NCBI RefSeq assembly: GCF_900111765.1
Contig: NZ_FOIB01000008.1
Span: forward strand, 186,001-250,000
Direction: 5' to 3'
DNA from: Myxococcus fulvus
GTDB lineage: Bacteria; Myxococcota; Myxococcia; Myxococcales; Myxococcaceae
Length of the DNA: 64,000 bases
Shown: positions 32,301-45,393 of the stretch, one piece after another
Position numbering within the stretch: position 1 is the first letter of the stretch
Layout: every line of letters begins with the position of its first letter
The notes under the pieces: generated by a model
Seen by the model: the letters and a program-made list of their open reading frames with translations, nothing else
Databases searched by the model: none
What the model was told of the DNA's origin: nothing
Program-made: the position numbers and the translations under genes

Positions 32301-33824
32301 TCAGAAGCCTGTTCCTCCGGTGATGGGGTTGAACGGGCGGCCCTTGTCCTGGGTCGCCACGAAGACGGCGCCCGCCGTGACCGCCGCGGCGCCTCCGACG
32401 ACGGCCCAGAACCAGGGCCGCTTGAGCAGGGACTGGCCGGACGCGCCGCTCTCGGCGACGCGCGGGGAGATGGCGCCCTGGATGAAGTCGCGCGCCTGCT
32501 GGGCGGCGGCCTCCGGGCTCTGGTCGCGCTCGCGGCCCGACAGGTCGATGTCCACGCCGCGCAGCCGCGCCTGGGTGCGCACGTCCCACGCCTGGAGCTC
32601 CGCCTTGAGCCTGCCCTTCTTGTCCTGCGACACGGCGGCCACCACCACGTAGCGCGCGTCCAGCCGGTCGGCGATGGCGGCGGTGTCCGGGGGCAAGGTC
32701 TCGCTGTCGAAGGCGGCCTGGGAACCCGCGCGGGCGGAGGCGTCGCGGATGGCCGTCAGGCCCGGCCCGGGGGACAGCTCCGCCTTCACCTGCGCGCTCG
32801 CGCCGGACTTCACCTCCGTGTACTCGGCGTGGGGCGTGTGGCCCGGCAGCGTCACCACCACGGCGTGGTGGCCGGCGGGGACCGTCACGCCCCTCAGCGG
32901 CGTCACGCCCAGCTCCTGGCCGCGCACGCTCACCTTGGCGCCCGCGGGCTTGGACTCCACCACCAGCGTGCCGGCGGGGCGCGCGCTCACCTCGGCGCGG
33001 GCGTCCTCGAAGGCCTTCTGCACGTCCTGGCCGAAGAGCGCCTTGTCCGGGCGGGTGGAGGGCTCCGCCACCGCGGCGCGCACGAAGGCCGCCTTCGCGC
33101 CCGCGGCGTCGCCGTTGAGCAGCCTGGCGGCCCCCAGGAAGAGGTACGTCTCACCCAGCCGCTCCGGGCGGAAGTCGCCGGGGGACTTCTCGTAGGCCTC
33201 GGCGGCGGCGCGGAACTTCGTCTCGGCGGCCTCCGGGTCCAGGTTGTCGTACGCGGCCCGGCCCTCGTCGTAGAGGCCATCCGCCTGCGTCAGCGGCGTC
33301 GGCTCCGGGGGCGGGAAGGCCGTGCCCAGGTCCACGAACGGGATGTCCCCGCCGCGCTGCAGGTGCCGCGTCAGCTCACCCTCCAGGCGGGCGGCCGCCT
33401 CGGTGGTGGCCGGCGTGCGGGCCACCGAGAACAGCGCCACCGTGCCGGACGCCACCGCGGGGGTGTTCGCCAGCGAGGGCCGCGCGTTGGGATTGACGGG
33501 CTCGTGGGGCTTGGTCGCCGGAGGCGGCACGGGCGTGGCCACGGTGGGCTTGTCCGTGGTGACGGGCTTCTCCGGGGGGGTGGGCTGCTCGGGATCTCCG
33601 AAGACGAGCGGCTGCGGCGACTCGACGTCCTGGACGTCCGTCGGCTCGGCGGTGACCGGGGTCTTCTGGCCCTTGGTGTTGGGCTTCTTCTTCTTCGCCT
33701 TCACCACCTTGCTGGAAGGGGTGGCCTTCTTGCGCGCGGCCTTCTTGCGCGTCGTCTGGGCGTGGGCGGGGAGGACGGCCAACAGCAGCGTGAGCAGCAG
33801 GGCGAGTCGGCGAAAGGTGTTCAC
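32301..33824 (-). CDS. PEGA domain protein with C-terminal TM helix
   Basis: 507 residues from GTG 33824. A signal peptide (LALLLTLLLAVLPAHAQ) is followed by a Lys-rich then Pro/Thr-rich linker to about 110, and a helical region with TPR-like pairs (about 175-270). A PEGA domain lies at about 275-330 (VESKPAGAKVSVRGQELGVTPLRGV). A TM helix near the end (about 470-490, PWFWAVVGGAAAVTAGAVFVA) has a short tail. It shares the order signal/helical/PEGA with the next gene, suggesting an old duplication. It is probably a periplasm-facing membrane scaffold. Confidence 0.82.
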   Translation of the reverse strand: MNTFRRLALLLTLLLAVLPAHAQTTRKKAARKKATPSSKVVKAKKKKPNTKGQKTPVTAEPTDVQDVESPQPLVFGDPEQPTPPEKPVTTDKPTVATPVPPPATKPHEPVNPNARPSLANTPAVASGTVALFSVARTPATTEAAARLEGELTRHLQRGGDIPFVDLGTAFPPPEPTPLTQADGLYDEGRAAYDNLDPEAAETKFRAAAEAYEKSPGDFRPERLGETYLFLGAARLLNGDAAGAKAAFVRAAVAEPSTRPDKALFGQDVQKAFEDARAEVSARPAGTLVVESKPAGAKVSVRGQELGVTPLRGVTVPAGHHAVVVTLPGHTPHAEYTEVKSGASAQVKAELSPGPGLTAIRDASARAGSQAAFDSETLPPDTAAIADRLDARYVVVAAVSQDKKGRLKAELQAWDVRTQARLRGVDIDLSGRERDQSPEAAAQQARDFIQGAISPRVAESGASGQSLLKRPWFWAVVGGAAAVTAGAVFVATQDKGRPFNPITGGTGF

Positions 33825-33928
33825 GGCGTCGGAATCTAGCCGAGCTAGAAAGGGCCGTCACGAGCCCCCGCCTCGGCCCTCGGGGCAACACCCGGGGTGG
33901 CGGGGACTCGCGGCAGGATGACGGATGG

Positions 33929-38245
<4,317 letters not shown>

Positions 38246-38620
38246 GCTCTTCGAACCCAGGTGAGAACGTCTCGTACCCGAACGCGGTGCGTGACTCGCG
38301 CACTCCGCGCCATGGACTCTGAAATCTTCAACAAAGCGGCGGGACTACCATGCCCCCCTGACAAAGGGAACGAATTCGGGGGGTTGCACGTACTCCGAGG
38401 CATCCCACCTGAATCTCCGTCCAGGCCCGCTTCAGTGTGGAACATCTCTGTAACCCCCTGAAATTCCGGCGGCCGGGGCACGCGAGACTCCCCAGCGGGC
38501 GGGACGGTGGGTGCGGGTAGGATGGGCCGTGGAGGGAGGCTTTGGACCCCATGGGGTAGGGCGGCCAGGGAACGTTCGGCCGCCCGGCTGCCCCCTGATG
38601 CACCGTGTCACGGGTGGTCG
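38246..38620. other. Intergenic region between parC start and RND stop
   Basis: 375 bp with no credible gene: short frames on both strands lack ribosome sites and conserved features. It should hold the parC promoter, but no convincing -35/-10 pair was found. The only clear structure is the hairpin at 38559-38585. Confidence 0.5.
38559..38585 (-). terminator. Terminator hairpin after the RND pump gene
   Basis: GGGCGGCC (38559-38566) and GGCCGCCC (38578-38585) form a perfect 8-bp stem with an 11-nt loop, 36 bp past the RND stop on the minus strand. No U-run. Confidence 0.55.
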
Positions 38621-41600
38621 TCATGACGCGGCGCGGGCCTGCGCGTCCGGGTTCGGCAGGCGCTCGGCGGGCGTCGTCGTCTCGCCTCCGTCCCCGCGGC
38701 CCTGGCTCCCCCCGAGCACCGAGTAGAGCGCCGGCAGCACCAGCAGCGTCAGCAGGGTGGAGGACAGGACGCCGCCCACCACCACGGTGGCCAGCGGCCG
38801 TTGGACCTCCGCGCCGATGCCCGTGTTGAGCGCCATGGGGAGGAAGCCGAGCGCCGCCACCGAGGCCGTCATCAGCACCGGCCGCAGGCGGGACACGGCG
38901 GCCTCGCGGAGTGCTTCCGGGAGCGCGCGTCCCTGGCCGAGCAGCTGCCGCAGCCGGGACACCAGCACCATGTCACCGAGCACGGACACGCCGCTGACGG
39001 CGATGAAGCCCACCGCGGCGGAGATGGAGAACGGCAGCCCCCGCGCGAGCAGCGCCAGCACGCCGCCCATCAGCGCGAAGGGGACGCCCGCGAAGATTCG
39101 CAGCGTGTCCATCCAGCGGCGGTACGTGAGGTGGAGCAACAGGAGGATGAGTCCCAGCGCGATGGGCACCACGATGGCCAGCCGCGCCTGGGCCCGCTCC
39201 AGGTTCTGGAACTGACCGCCGTAGCGGATGTGGTAGCCCGGCGGCAGCTCCACCTTCGCCAGCGTGTCGCGCACGTGGGTGACGAACCCGCCCAGGTCTC
39301 CGTCGCTCACGTTGGCCTGGATGACGATGCGCCGCTGGCCCCACTCTCGCTGAAGGGTGGTGGGCCCGGACACCTCGCGAATCGTCGCCAGTCGACCCAG
39401 GGGCACGCGCTCGCCTCCGGGGGCCGTGACGGGCACGGTGGCCAGTCGCGCGGGCTCATCGCGGTACGCCTCGGCCAGCCGGACCGCCAGGTCGAAGCGG
39501 CGCTCGCCCTCGCGGACCTCGCCCACCACGCGGGTCCCCACCGCCTCCACCACATCGAGCACCTCGCGCGCGGCGATGCCATGGCGTGCGATGGCGGCCC
39601 GGTCCACGGTGACCTCCAGCACGGGCTGGCCCGTGAGCTGCTCCAGCGTCACGTCCGTGGCGCCGGGGACCGCGCGCACCAGCGCCTCCATCTCCCGCGC
39701 CTTGGCCTTGAGCACGTCCAGGTCATCGCCGAAGAGCTTGATGCCCACGTCACCGCGCACCCCGGCGATCATCTCGTTGACGCGCATCTCGATGGGCTGG
39801 AGGAACGCCATGCGCATGCCGGGCAGGTCCGCCAGCTCCGCCTTCATCTCCGCCACCAGCTCCTCCTGCGTCGCGGCGCGCTTCCACTGCTCGCGGGGAT
39901 GGAGCGTGACGAAGACGTCTGACAGCTCGATGCCCATCGGGTCCGTCGCCACCTCGGCCGTCCCCGTGCGCGTCCACACGCGCGCCACCTCGTCGGGGAA
40001 CCGGCTCCGGAGCACCTTCTCCACCTGCCCGCCGTAGCGCACCGACTCGGTGAGGGACACCTCGGCCAGGCGCACGGTGTTGATGACGAGGGTGCCCTCG
40101 GACAGCCTCGGGACGAACTCGCGGCCGAGCCCCGTGGCCGCCAGCCCCGTGCCCACCACCAGCAGCCCCGCGACGACGAGGACCGTGCGCGCATGGGACA
40201 CGCTCCACTCCAGCAGCGGCCGATAGCCCCGCTGCAGCCAGCGCACGAGGCGAGGCTCCTGGTGCCCCCGCTTGCCTCGCTCCAGCGCGAACGACGCGAG
40301 CACCGGCATCAACGTCATCGACAGCAGCACGCTGCCCAGCAGGGCCAGGATGACGGTGAGCGCCATGGGACGGAACAGCCGCCCCTCCACGCCCTCCAGC
40401 GCGAGCACGGGCAGGTACACCACCATGATGATGAGCTCGCCGAAGAGCGTGGGCTTGCGGACCTCCACGGCCGCGTCCCGCACCACCTGTTTCAGGCTCC
40501 GTCCATCGCGAGCTTCCGTCAGGTGCCGCTCCGCGTTCTCCACGAGGATGACGGACGAGTCCACCACCAGTCCGAAGTCGATGGCGCCCAGGGACATGAG
40601 GGTGCCGGCGATGCCGAAGCGCAGCATGCCGCTGAAGGCGAACAGCAGGGACAGGGGAATGGCGGAGGCGACGATGAGCCCCGCGCGCCAGTTGCCCAGG
40701 AAGAGGAAGAGCACGGCGATGACCAGCAGCGCGCCTTCGAGCAGGTTGGTGCGCACCGTGCGCAGCACCAGGTCCACCAGCTCCGTGCGCTCGTAGACGA
40801 CGTCCACCCGCACATCGTCGGGCAGGCGCTGCTTCACCTCTTCCATGCGCTCTGCGAGCGCCCGTGTGACCTTGTGCGAACTCTCGCCCATGAGCATGAA
40901 GCCCAGGCCCAGGACGACCTCACCCTCGCCATCCGCGGTGGTCGCGCCTCGACGAATCTCGTGACCCACCTCCACCTGTGCCACGTCGCGCACACGCACG
41001 GGCACGCCGTCTCGCGCGGCGACCACGACGTCGCCCACCGCCTGTCCGTCCTCCAGCACGCCGATGCCGAGCACGAGGCTGGCGCCACCGCCGCGCTCCA
41101 CCACACCGCCGCCCACGTTCGCGTTGTTCGCCTCCAGGGCCCGGTACACATCGCCCAGGGACAGGTCGAACTGTTGGAGCCGTTGTGGCTCCACCACCAC
41201 GTGCCACTGCTTCTCGCGGCCTCCCCACGCATTCACCTCGGCCACGCCGGGCACCGAGCGCAGCTGGGGCGCGATGACCCAGTCGTGCAGCGTGCGCAGC
41301 TCTTCGAGGCTTCGGCTCTTGCTCTTGACCAGGTAGTGGAAGACCTCGCCCAGCCCCGTCGCCACGGGCCCGAGCGTCGGTGCCTCGATTCCCGGAGGCA
41401 TCTTCACGCGGCCCATCCGCTCGGAGACCTGCTGCCGCGCGAACCACACGTCCGTGCCGTCGCGGAACTGGAGCGTCACCTGCGACAGCCCGAACTTGGA
41501 GATGGAGCGCAGCTCCTCCAGATGCGGCAGGCCCGCGAGCTGCTGCTCGAGCGGAATGGTGAGCTGCCGCTCCACCTCGACGGGCGAGAGCGCGGGGGCC

Positions 41601-41755
41601 ACCGTGTTGACCTGCACCTGCGTGGGGGTCGTGTCGGGGAAGGCATCGAGCGGCAGGGCCCGGAACGCGAGCAGCCCCGAGATGACGAGCGCCACGGTGC
41701 CCAGCAGCACCGCGCCGCGGTGCTCCAGCGACCAGTCGATGATGCGCGTGAGCAT
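38621..41755 (-). CDS. Heavy-metal efflux RND transporter (CusA/CzcA family)
   Basis: 1044 residues, normal for RND pumps. Twelve TM helices are arranged as 1+5 and 1+5 with two large periplasmic loops. The opening LPLDAFPDTTPTQVQVNT and the TM4 motif GAIDFGLVVDSSVILVEN are those of the HME (heavy-metal) branch, with the proton-relay Asp in place. The pump exports metal cations across both membranes with an adaptor and an outer-membrane channel. The usual DGAV in TM4 is DSSV here. No outer-membrane channel gene is in the locus. The gene starts 3 bp after the adaptor stop. Metal specificity cannot be fixed. Confidence 0.92.
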   Translation of the reverse strand: MLTRIIDWSLEHRGAVLLGTVALVISGLLAFRALPLDAFPDTTPTQVQVNTVAPALSPVEVERQLTIPLEQQLAGLPHLEELRSISKFGLSQVTLQFRDGTDVWFARQQVSERMGRVKMPPGIEAPTLGPVATGLGEVFHYLVKSKSRSLEELRTLHDWVIAPQLRSVPGVAEVNAWGGREKQWHVVVEPQRLQQFDLSLGDVYRALEANNANVGGGVVERGGGASLVLGIGVLEDGQAVGDVVVAARDGVPVRVRDVAQVEVGHEIRRGATTADGEGEVVLGLGFMLMGESSHKVTRALAERMEEVKQRLPDDVRVDVVYERTELVDLVLRTVRTNLLEGALLVIAVLFLFLGNWRAGLIVASAIPLSLLFAFSGMLRFGIAGTLMSLGAIDFGLVVDSSVILVENAERHLTEARDGRSLKQVVRDAAVEVRKPTLFGELIIMVVYLPVLALEGVEGRLFRPMALTVILALLGSVLLSMTLMPVLASFALERGKRGHQEPRLVRWLQRGYRPLLEWSVSHARTVLVVAGLLVVGTGLAATGLGREFVPRLSEGTLVINTVRLAEVSLTESVRYGGQVEKVLRSRFPDEVARVWTRTGTAEVATDPMGIELSDVFVTLHPREQWKRAATQEELVAEMKAELADLPGMRMAFLQPIEMRVNEMIAGVRGDVGIKLFGDDLDVLKAKAREMEALVRAVPGATDVTLEQLTGQPVLEVTVDRAAIARHGIAAREVLDVVEAVGTRVVGEVREGERRFDLAVRLAEAYRDEPARLATVPVTAPGGERVPLGRLATIREVSGPTTLQREWGQRRIVIQANVSDGDLGGFVTHVRDTLAKVELPPGYHIRYGGQFQNLERAQARLAIVVPIALGLILLLLHLTYRRWMDTLRIFAGVPFALMGGVLALLARGLPFSISAAVGFIAVSGVSVLGDMVLVSRLRQLLGQGRALPEALREAAVSRLRPVLMTASVAALGFLPMALNTGIGAEVQRPLATVVVGGVLSSTLLTLLVLPALYSVLGGSQGRGDGGETTTPAERLPNPDAQARAAS

Positions 41756-41758
41756 GGG

Positions 41759-43303
41759 CTACGGGCCTCCTTCCTCGCAGCAGCCCGCGCCGATGGAGTC
41801 CTTGAGCACCTCGGTCTTCAGCAGGAAGGCGCCCGTGGTGACGACCTCCATGCCGGGTCGCAGACCCTTGACCACCTCGACCTCGTCACGCGTGCCCGCG
41901 CCCAGCTCCACGGGGACGGGCTCGTAGAGCGTCTCGTCCTTCTTCACGAAGACGAGCACCTGTCCCTTGGCGCGCTGGATGGCGGAGTGGGGCACCATCA
42001 ACGCCTCGTGTTCCTCGGCCACTTGAATCCGGGCGCGCAGGAACAGGCCGGCCTTGAGGGCCCGGTCGGGGTTGGGCAGCTCGACGCGGGCGCGCACCGT
42101 GCGGGTGGCGCGGTCCACCGACGCGCCCACGCGGGTGAGCGTGGCGTCGCGGACCTCTCCGGGCAGGCCCTCGAAGCTCAGGGTGACCTTCTGCCCCGCG
42201 CGCACCTGGGCCGAGTCCGCCTCGGGAATCTCGAGCAGGGCCCAGAGCGTGGAGAGGTCGGCGACCTCGAGCAACGTCTGTCCCGCGGCGACGTGTCGGC
42301 CGGACACCGCGTCGCGAGCCACCACCGTCCCGGCGAAGGGCGCGGAGAGATTGTAGAGCCCCTCGCTGCTCCCCTGTGACGCGCCCGCCGCGCTGAGGGA
42401 CGCGCGCGCCGCTTCACGCTCGCCCTCGGCCGCGGCCAGCTCGGCCCGGGCCTGCTCCAAGTCCTTGCGAGGGCTGATGCCACGCTCGACCAGCTCCTGC
42501 TCCCGCGCGAGCGCCGCGCGTGCCGTCTCCAGTCGGGCGAGGGCCGCGGACAACCGCCCCTTGTCCTGTCCGACGGAAGGCGACGTGAGCGCGAGCAGGG
42601 GCTGACCCGCCTTGACGTCGTCGCCCTCGTCCACGCGCACCTCGCTCACCAGCGCGTCGCCTCGCGCGGACAGTCGCGCCAGGCGGTTCTGGTTGAAGGT
42701 GAGCTGACCCACCACCTCCAGCGAGCGCGCGAAGTGCCTGCGCTGGAGTCGATGCGTCTGGAGCCCCGCCTCCCGCGCGGTGTCGGCGGAGGCCAGTCGG
42801 ATGCGCGTGCCGGGCGTGGGGAACAGCGGCATCTCGGCGCCCGCGGCCTTCACGAGCTCCGGGTGACAGAAGGGACAGACGGACTCCGGGAAGCCATGCT
42901 CGCGGCAGTAGTCACCCGCCGCGATGAAGCCGGCCACCAGCTTCGGGTTGCATTGGGTGCACTTCGATTCGGGCACCGCGTGCTCCTTGCACCAGTCGGC
43001 GGGCGTGGTCGGCGCGGTGAAGGAGAGCGATGGGTTGCACTGACGGCAGTGGGACTCGGGCAGCCCGTGTTCGTCGCACCAGTCGTCCTGGGCCTTGTAG
43101 ACATCGACGAGGTCGGGGTCGCACTTCGTGCACAGCTCCGCGGGCACGCCGTGCTCGCACAGCGTGACGGCGCGAGCCTCGGGGGATGAGGGCCCCGCAT
43201 CGGAGGTGGTGCTCTTCGCGACCTCGGGCGGGGAGGACTTCGTGCACGAGGTGCCCAGACAGAGCAGCCCCGCCAGCGCCAGGAGACCGATGCGGGGGCC
43301 CAT
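41759..43303 (-). CDS. RND adaptor lipoprotein with four Cys/His repeats
   Basis: 514 residues. A lipoprotein signal (LLCLGTSC) precedes a segment (about 48-150) of four repeats of pattern C-x-E-H-G-x-P-x3-C-x2-C-x-P, for example WCDEHGLPESHCRQCNPSL. The rest is a CusB/CzcB-type adaptor: barrel-sandwich (VDEGDDVKAGQPLLAL), alpha-hairpin (about 240-305), beta-barrel and membrane-proximal parts. The C-terminus has a vicinal Cys pair (GAGCCEEGG). It links the RND pump to the outer-membrane channel in the periplasm. The repeats probably bind metal and hand it over, an inference from Cys/His content. Confidence 0.9.
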   Translation of the reverse strand: MGPRIGLLALAGLLCLGTSCTKSSPPEVAKSTTSDAGPSSPEARAVTLCEHGVPAELCTKCDPDLVDVYKAQDDWCDEHGLPESHCRQCNPSLSFTAPTTPADWCKEHAVPESKCTQCNPKLVAGFIAAGDYCREHGFPESVCPFCHPELVKAAGAEMPLFPTPGTRIRLASADTAREAGLQTHRLQRRHFARSLEVVGQLTFNQNRLARLSARGDALVSEVRVDEGDDVKAGQPLLALTSPSVGQDKGRLSAALARLETARAALAREQELVERGISPRKDLEQARAELAAAEGEREAARASLSAAGASQGSSEGLYNLSAPFAGTVVARDAVSGRHVAAGQTLLEVADLSTLWALLEIPEADSAQVRAGQKVTLSFEGLPGEVRDATLTRVGASVDRATRTVRARVELPNPDRALKAGLFLRARIQVAEEHEALMVPHSAIQRAKGQVLVFVKKDETLYEPVPVELGAGTRDEVEVVKGLRPGMEVVTTGAFLLKTEVLKDSIGAGCCEEGGP

Positions 43304-43576
43304 CTACTTCACGCCCTTCTTGGCGAGGTCCGGGTGGCAGAGGGAGCACTGGGACTCGGGGCGCTCGTGCTCGGCGCACCAGTCGTTCTTGGCCTTGAAG
43401 ACCGCCGCGAGCTTCGGATTGCAGCGCGTGCACAGGGACTTCTGCACGCCGTGCTCACACTTGGGCTTCTCGGCGGACTGCGACTGCTGCGCGGGCTTGG
43501 GCTCCTCGGCCGACGCGGAGAGGACGGGGAAGGACACGAGGGACACGACGAGCACGAAGGTCTGGAGGGAACGCAT
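43304..43576 (-). CDS. Small periplasmic Cys/His-repeat protein
   Basis: 90 residues from ATG 43576, with a cleavable signal (about 1-23). The mature part holds two copies of the same motif as the adaptor next door (KCEHGVQKSLCTRCNPKL and WCAEHERPESQCSLCHPDL). Its stop abuts the adaptor ATG with no gap, so the two are co-translated. By comparison with CusF in Cus systems, a periplasmic metal shuttle for the pump is plausible, but the fold is unrelated to CusF as far as can be seen. Confidence 0.8.
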   Translation of the reverse strand: MRSLQTFVLVVSLVSFPVLSASAEEPKPAQQSQSAEKPKCEHGVQKSLCTRCNPKLAAVFKAKNDWCAEHERPESQCSLCHPDLAKKGVK

Positions 43577-43730
43577 GGCATGACTCCGGCCAGGGCGGTG
43601 CCCCGGCGGTGGGTGTCCGCGCGGGAGTGCGCGGAGGGTTGGCTTCAGCGGGGCAGCACGGTGACGTGCGCGTCCGTGCGAGACCCCGGATGGGGACTCG
43701 CTGGACACACGTCTCCCGTGAGGGGCGGAG

Positions 43731-44036
43731 TCACGCTCTGGGAGGCTGGAAGATGTCGCGGCCCACGCCGTTCGGGAGCAGCACATCCGGGTGGACGTGG
43801 ATGGGGGGCCGGACGAGCGGCTCCTCCACCTCGCTCACGAAGGGCAGGGGCGCGGGCGCGGCCCTCAGCGGACAGCAGAGGCACAGCGCGCATTCCGCGG
43901 CGCAGTCCGAGCAGTCCCCTGTCTCGGCTTCCTCTTCGCAATCCGCGTGCGTGTCCGATGCGAAGGCGAGCGTCTGGAAGACGCCACCCGTCATCAGCAC
44001 GAGGAGGAGCGCGAGGGTGCGCAGGAGGAACCGCAT
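43731..44036 (-). CDS. Small secreted Cys-rich protein
   Basis: 101 residues. The hydrophobic N-terminus (about 4-26) is a signal or anchor. Residues 33-55 contain eight Cys in the arrangement DC...DCSDCAAECALCLCCP, followed by a Pro-rich tail with HVHP. Such clusters bind soft metals or form disulfides. It lies in the metal-efflux gene run, 154 bp before the Cys/His-repeat gene, supporting metal sensing or sequestration. No family recognised. Confidence 0.65.
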   Translation of the reverse strand: MRFLLRTLALLLVLMTGGVFQTLAFASDTHADCEEEAETGDCSDCAAECALCLCCPLRAAPAPLPFVSEVEEPLVRPPIHVHPDVLLPNGVGRDIFQPPRA

Positions 44037-44071
44037 CGACCCGAAGGCTTACTGGAGGTCTCCGCGGAGAG

Positions 44072-44608
44072 TCAACGCGACGGGGCCGACGCTTGAGGCG
44101 GGTGCTCGCGGATCAACTTCTCCAGCAGGCGACGCATGCCTCGGGAATCCCACTCGCGAGGCCCGGCGAATCGAGCGACCAGGCGCCCGTCCACCACCAG
44201 GAAGCTCTGGGGCAGGGTGTCCACGCCGAACGCGCGGGCGACCTGGTGTCCCTCGTCCAGGCGCAGGTGGAGCGCGGCGGGTGGCGGCCCTTCGAGGAAC
44301 GTCTCCACCGCCTTCGTGTCCGTGTCGTGGCTGAAGACGACGACACGCAGCGCGTCAGGCGGTGCTTCGGCCAGGGAGACGAGCTGTGGCGTCTCCGAGC
44401 GGCAGGGCGGACACCACGTGGCCCAGAAGATCACCAGCAGGGCCCTCGAGTCGGGGACCTCCGCGAGCCGCGGGGCCGGCCCTTCGACCCGGAGGTAGCT
44501 CGGAGGTGGTGGCTCCGTCCGACAGGCAGTGAGCGGCGACAAGAGGAGCAGGGCGGCGACACCGCGCACGCGTCCCGCGAACCCACCGCGGGCCCGAGGA
44601 CGCGGCAC
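44072..44608 (-). CDS. Thioredoxin-like (TlpA/ResA) lipoprotein
   Basis: 178 residues from GTG 44608. The signal ends LTAC (lipobox). The redox motif is WCPPC within VIFWATWCPPCRSETPQL, and the cis-Pro segment is VDTLPQSFLVVDG. It resembles TlpA/ResA periplasmic thiol-disulfide oxidoreductases that keep Cys of partner proteins reduced. Adjacent genes encode Cys-rich metal-binding proteins, so reduction of their cysteines is a reasonable guess. The start is uncertain because there is no clear ribosome site; the upstream frame belongs to the neighbouring gene. Confidence 0.85.
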   Translation of the reverse strand: MPRPRARGGFAGRVRGVAALLLLSPLTACRTEPPPPSYLRVEGPAPRLAEVPDSRALLVIFWATWCPPCRSETPQLVSLAEAPPDALRVVVFSHDTDTKAVETFLEGPPPAALHLRLDEGHQVARAFGVDTLPQSFLVVDGRLVARFAGPREWDSRGMRRLLEKLIREHPPQASAPSR

Positions 44609-44625
44609 GTGTGGCGCTGCGAATG

Positions 44626-45297
44626 TCAGGGGTCGGCCTTGGGCGCCTTGCCCCAGTTGCCGTCCTTGAAGATCTTCACGTTGCCCTTGGAGCCGCTGCC
44701 GCCAATCAGGCCCGTGACGTTGGCCTGGATGGGCTTGCCACCGGGCGGCTGGTAGACGACGCGCGCCTTGCGGCCGGCGGGGATGGACGGGTGGGTGCTG
44801 TCGATGAGCAGGTAGACGGTCTTCCCATCGGACTGGATGCGGTCGGTGTCGTGCTTGTGGCTCAGCTCGGCGAGCAGCTCGCCGTCGTCCACGCTGCTCG
44901 GCTCGTTGTTGAGCAGGCGCACCTTCACGCGCAGCCAGTTCTTGGCGCCCTTGCCGCTCTCCGTCGCGTATTCGCGCACGCCCTGGATGATGACGGCCAG
45001 GTCGGCGCCGTTGCCCGGAGCCCCCGCCGCGAGCTTCAGGCCCGTCTGTTTGCTGGAGTCCGCGTCGATGAGCAGCGTGGCGTTGGCGCAGCGGTTCTTG
45101 CACTCCTCGCCCCATGGCTCCTTGTCGAAGCGCAGGCGCATGGCGAAGTCGCTGCCCTGGGGGGCGATGACGGCGTCGACGATGACCGGACGCTCGCCGT
45201 CCGGAGGCGCGGTGTACTTGAAAGTGGACCGTTCCTTGGCGACGACGCTCGAGCCGGCGAGGAGGGTACAGGCGAGCAACGGCAGAGAGCGCTTCAC
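44626..45297 (-). CDS. Secreted protein of unknown function
   Basis: 223 residues from GTG 45297 (GGAGG 10 nt upstream). The signal peptide is MKRSLPLLACTLLAGSS. The mature part is predicted beta-rich with two Cys (EECKNRCANATLLID) that may be disulfide-linked, and Gly/Lys-rich at the C-terminus. No family recognised. It is 17 bp upstream of the thioredoxin-like gene on the same strand, consistent with a shared transcript. Confidence 0.75.
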   Translation of the reverse strand: MKRSLPLLACTLLAGSSVVAKERSTFKYTAPPDGERPVIVDAVIAPQGSDFAMRLRFDKEPWGEECKNRCANATLLIDADSSKQTGLKLAAGAPGNGADLAVIIQGVREYATESGKGAKNWLRVKVRLLNNEPSSVDDGELLAELSHKHDTDRIQSDGKTVYLLIDSTHPSIPAGRKARVVYQPPGGKPIQANVTGLIGGSGSKGNVKIFKDGNWGKAPKADP

Positions 45298-45393
45298 GGG
45301 GTGTGGACCTCCAGGGAAAAGACGTCCATTCAAGTGGGAAGCGCCCGTGCCTTCAAGTCTTGGGCGTTAGAGTCTCCCCGGGAGGTGTGAGAG

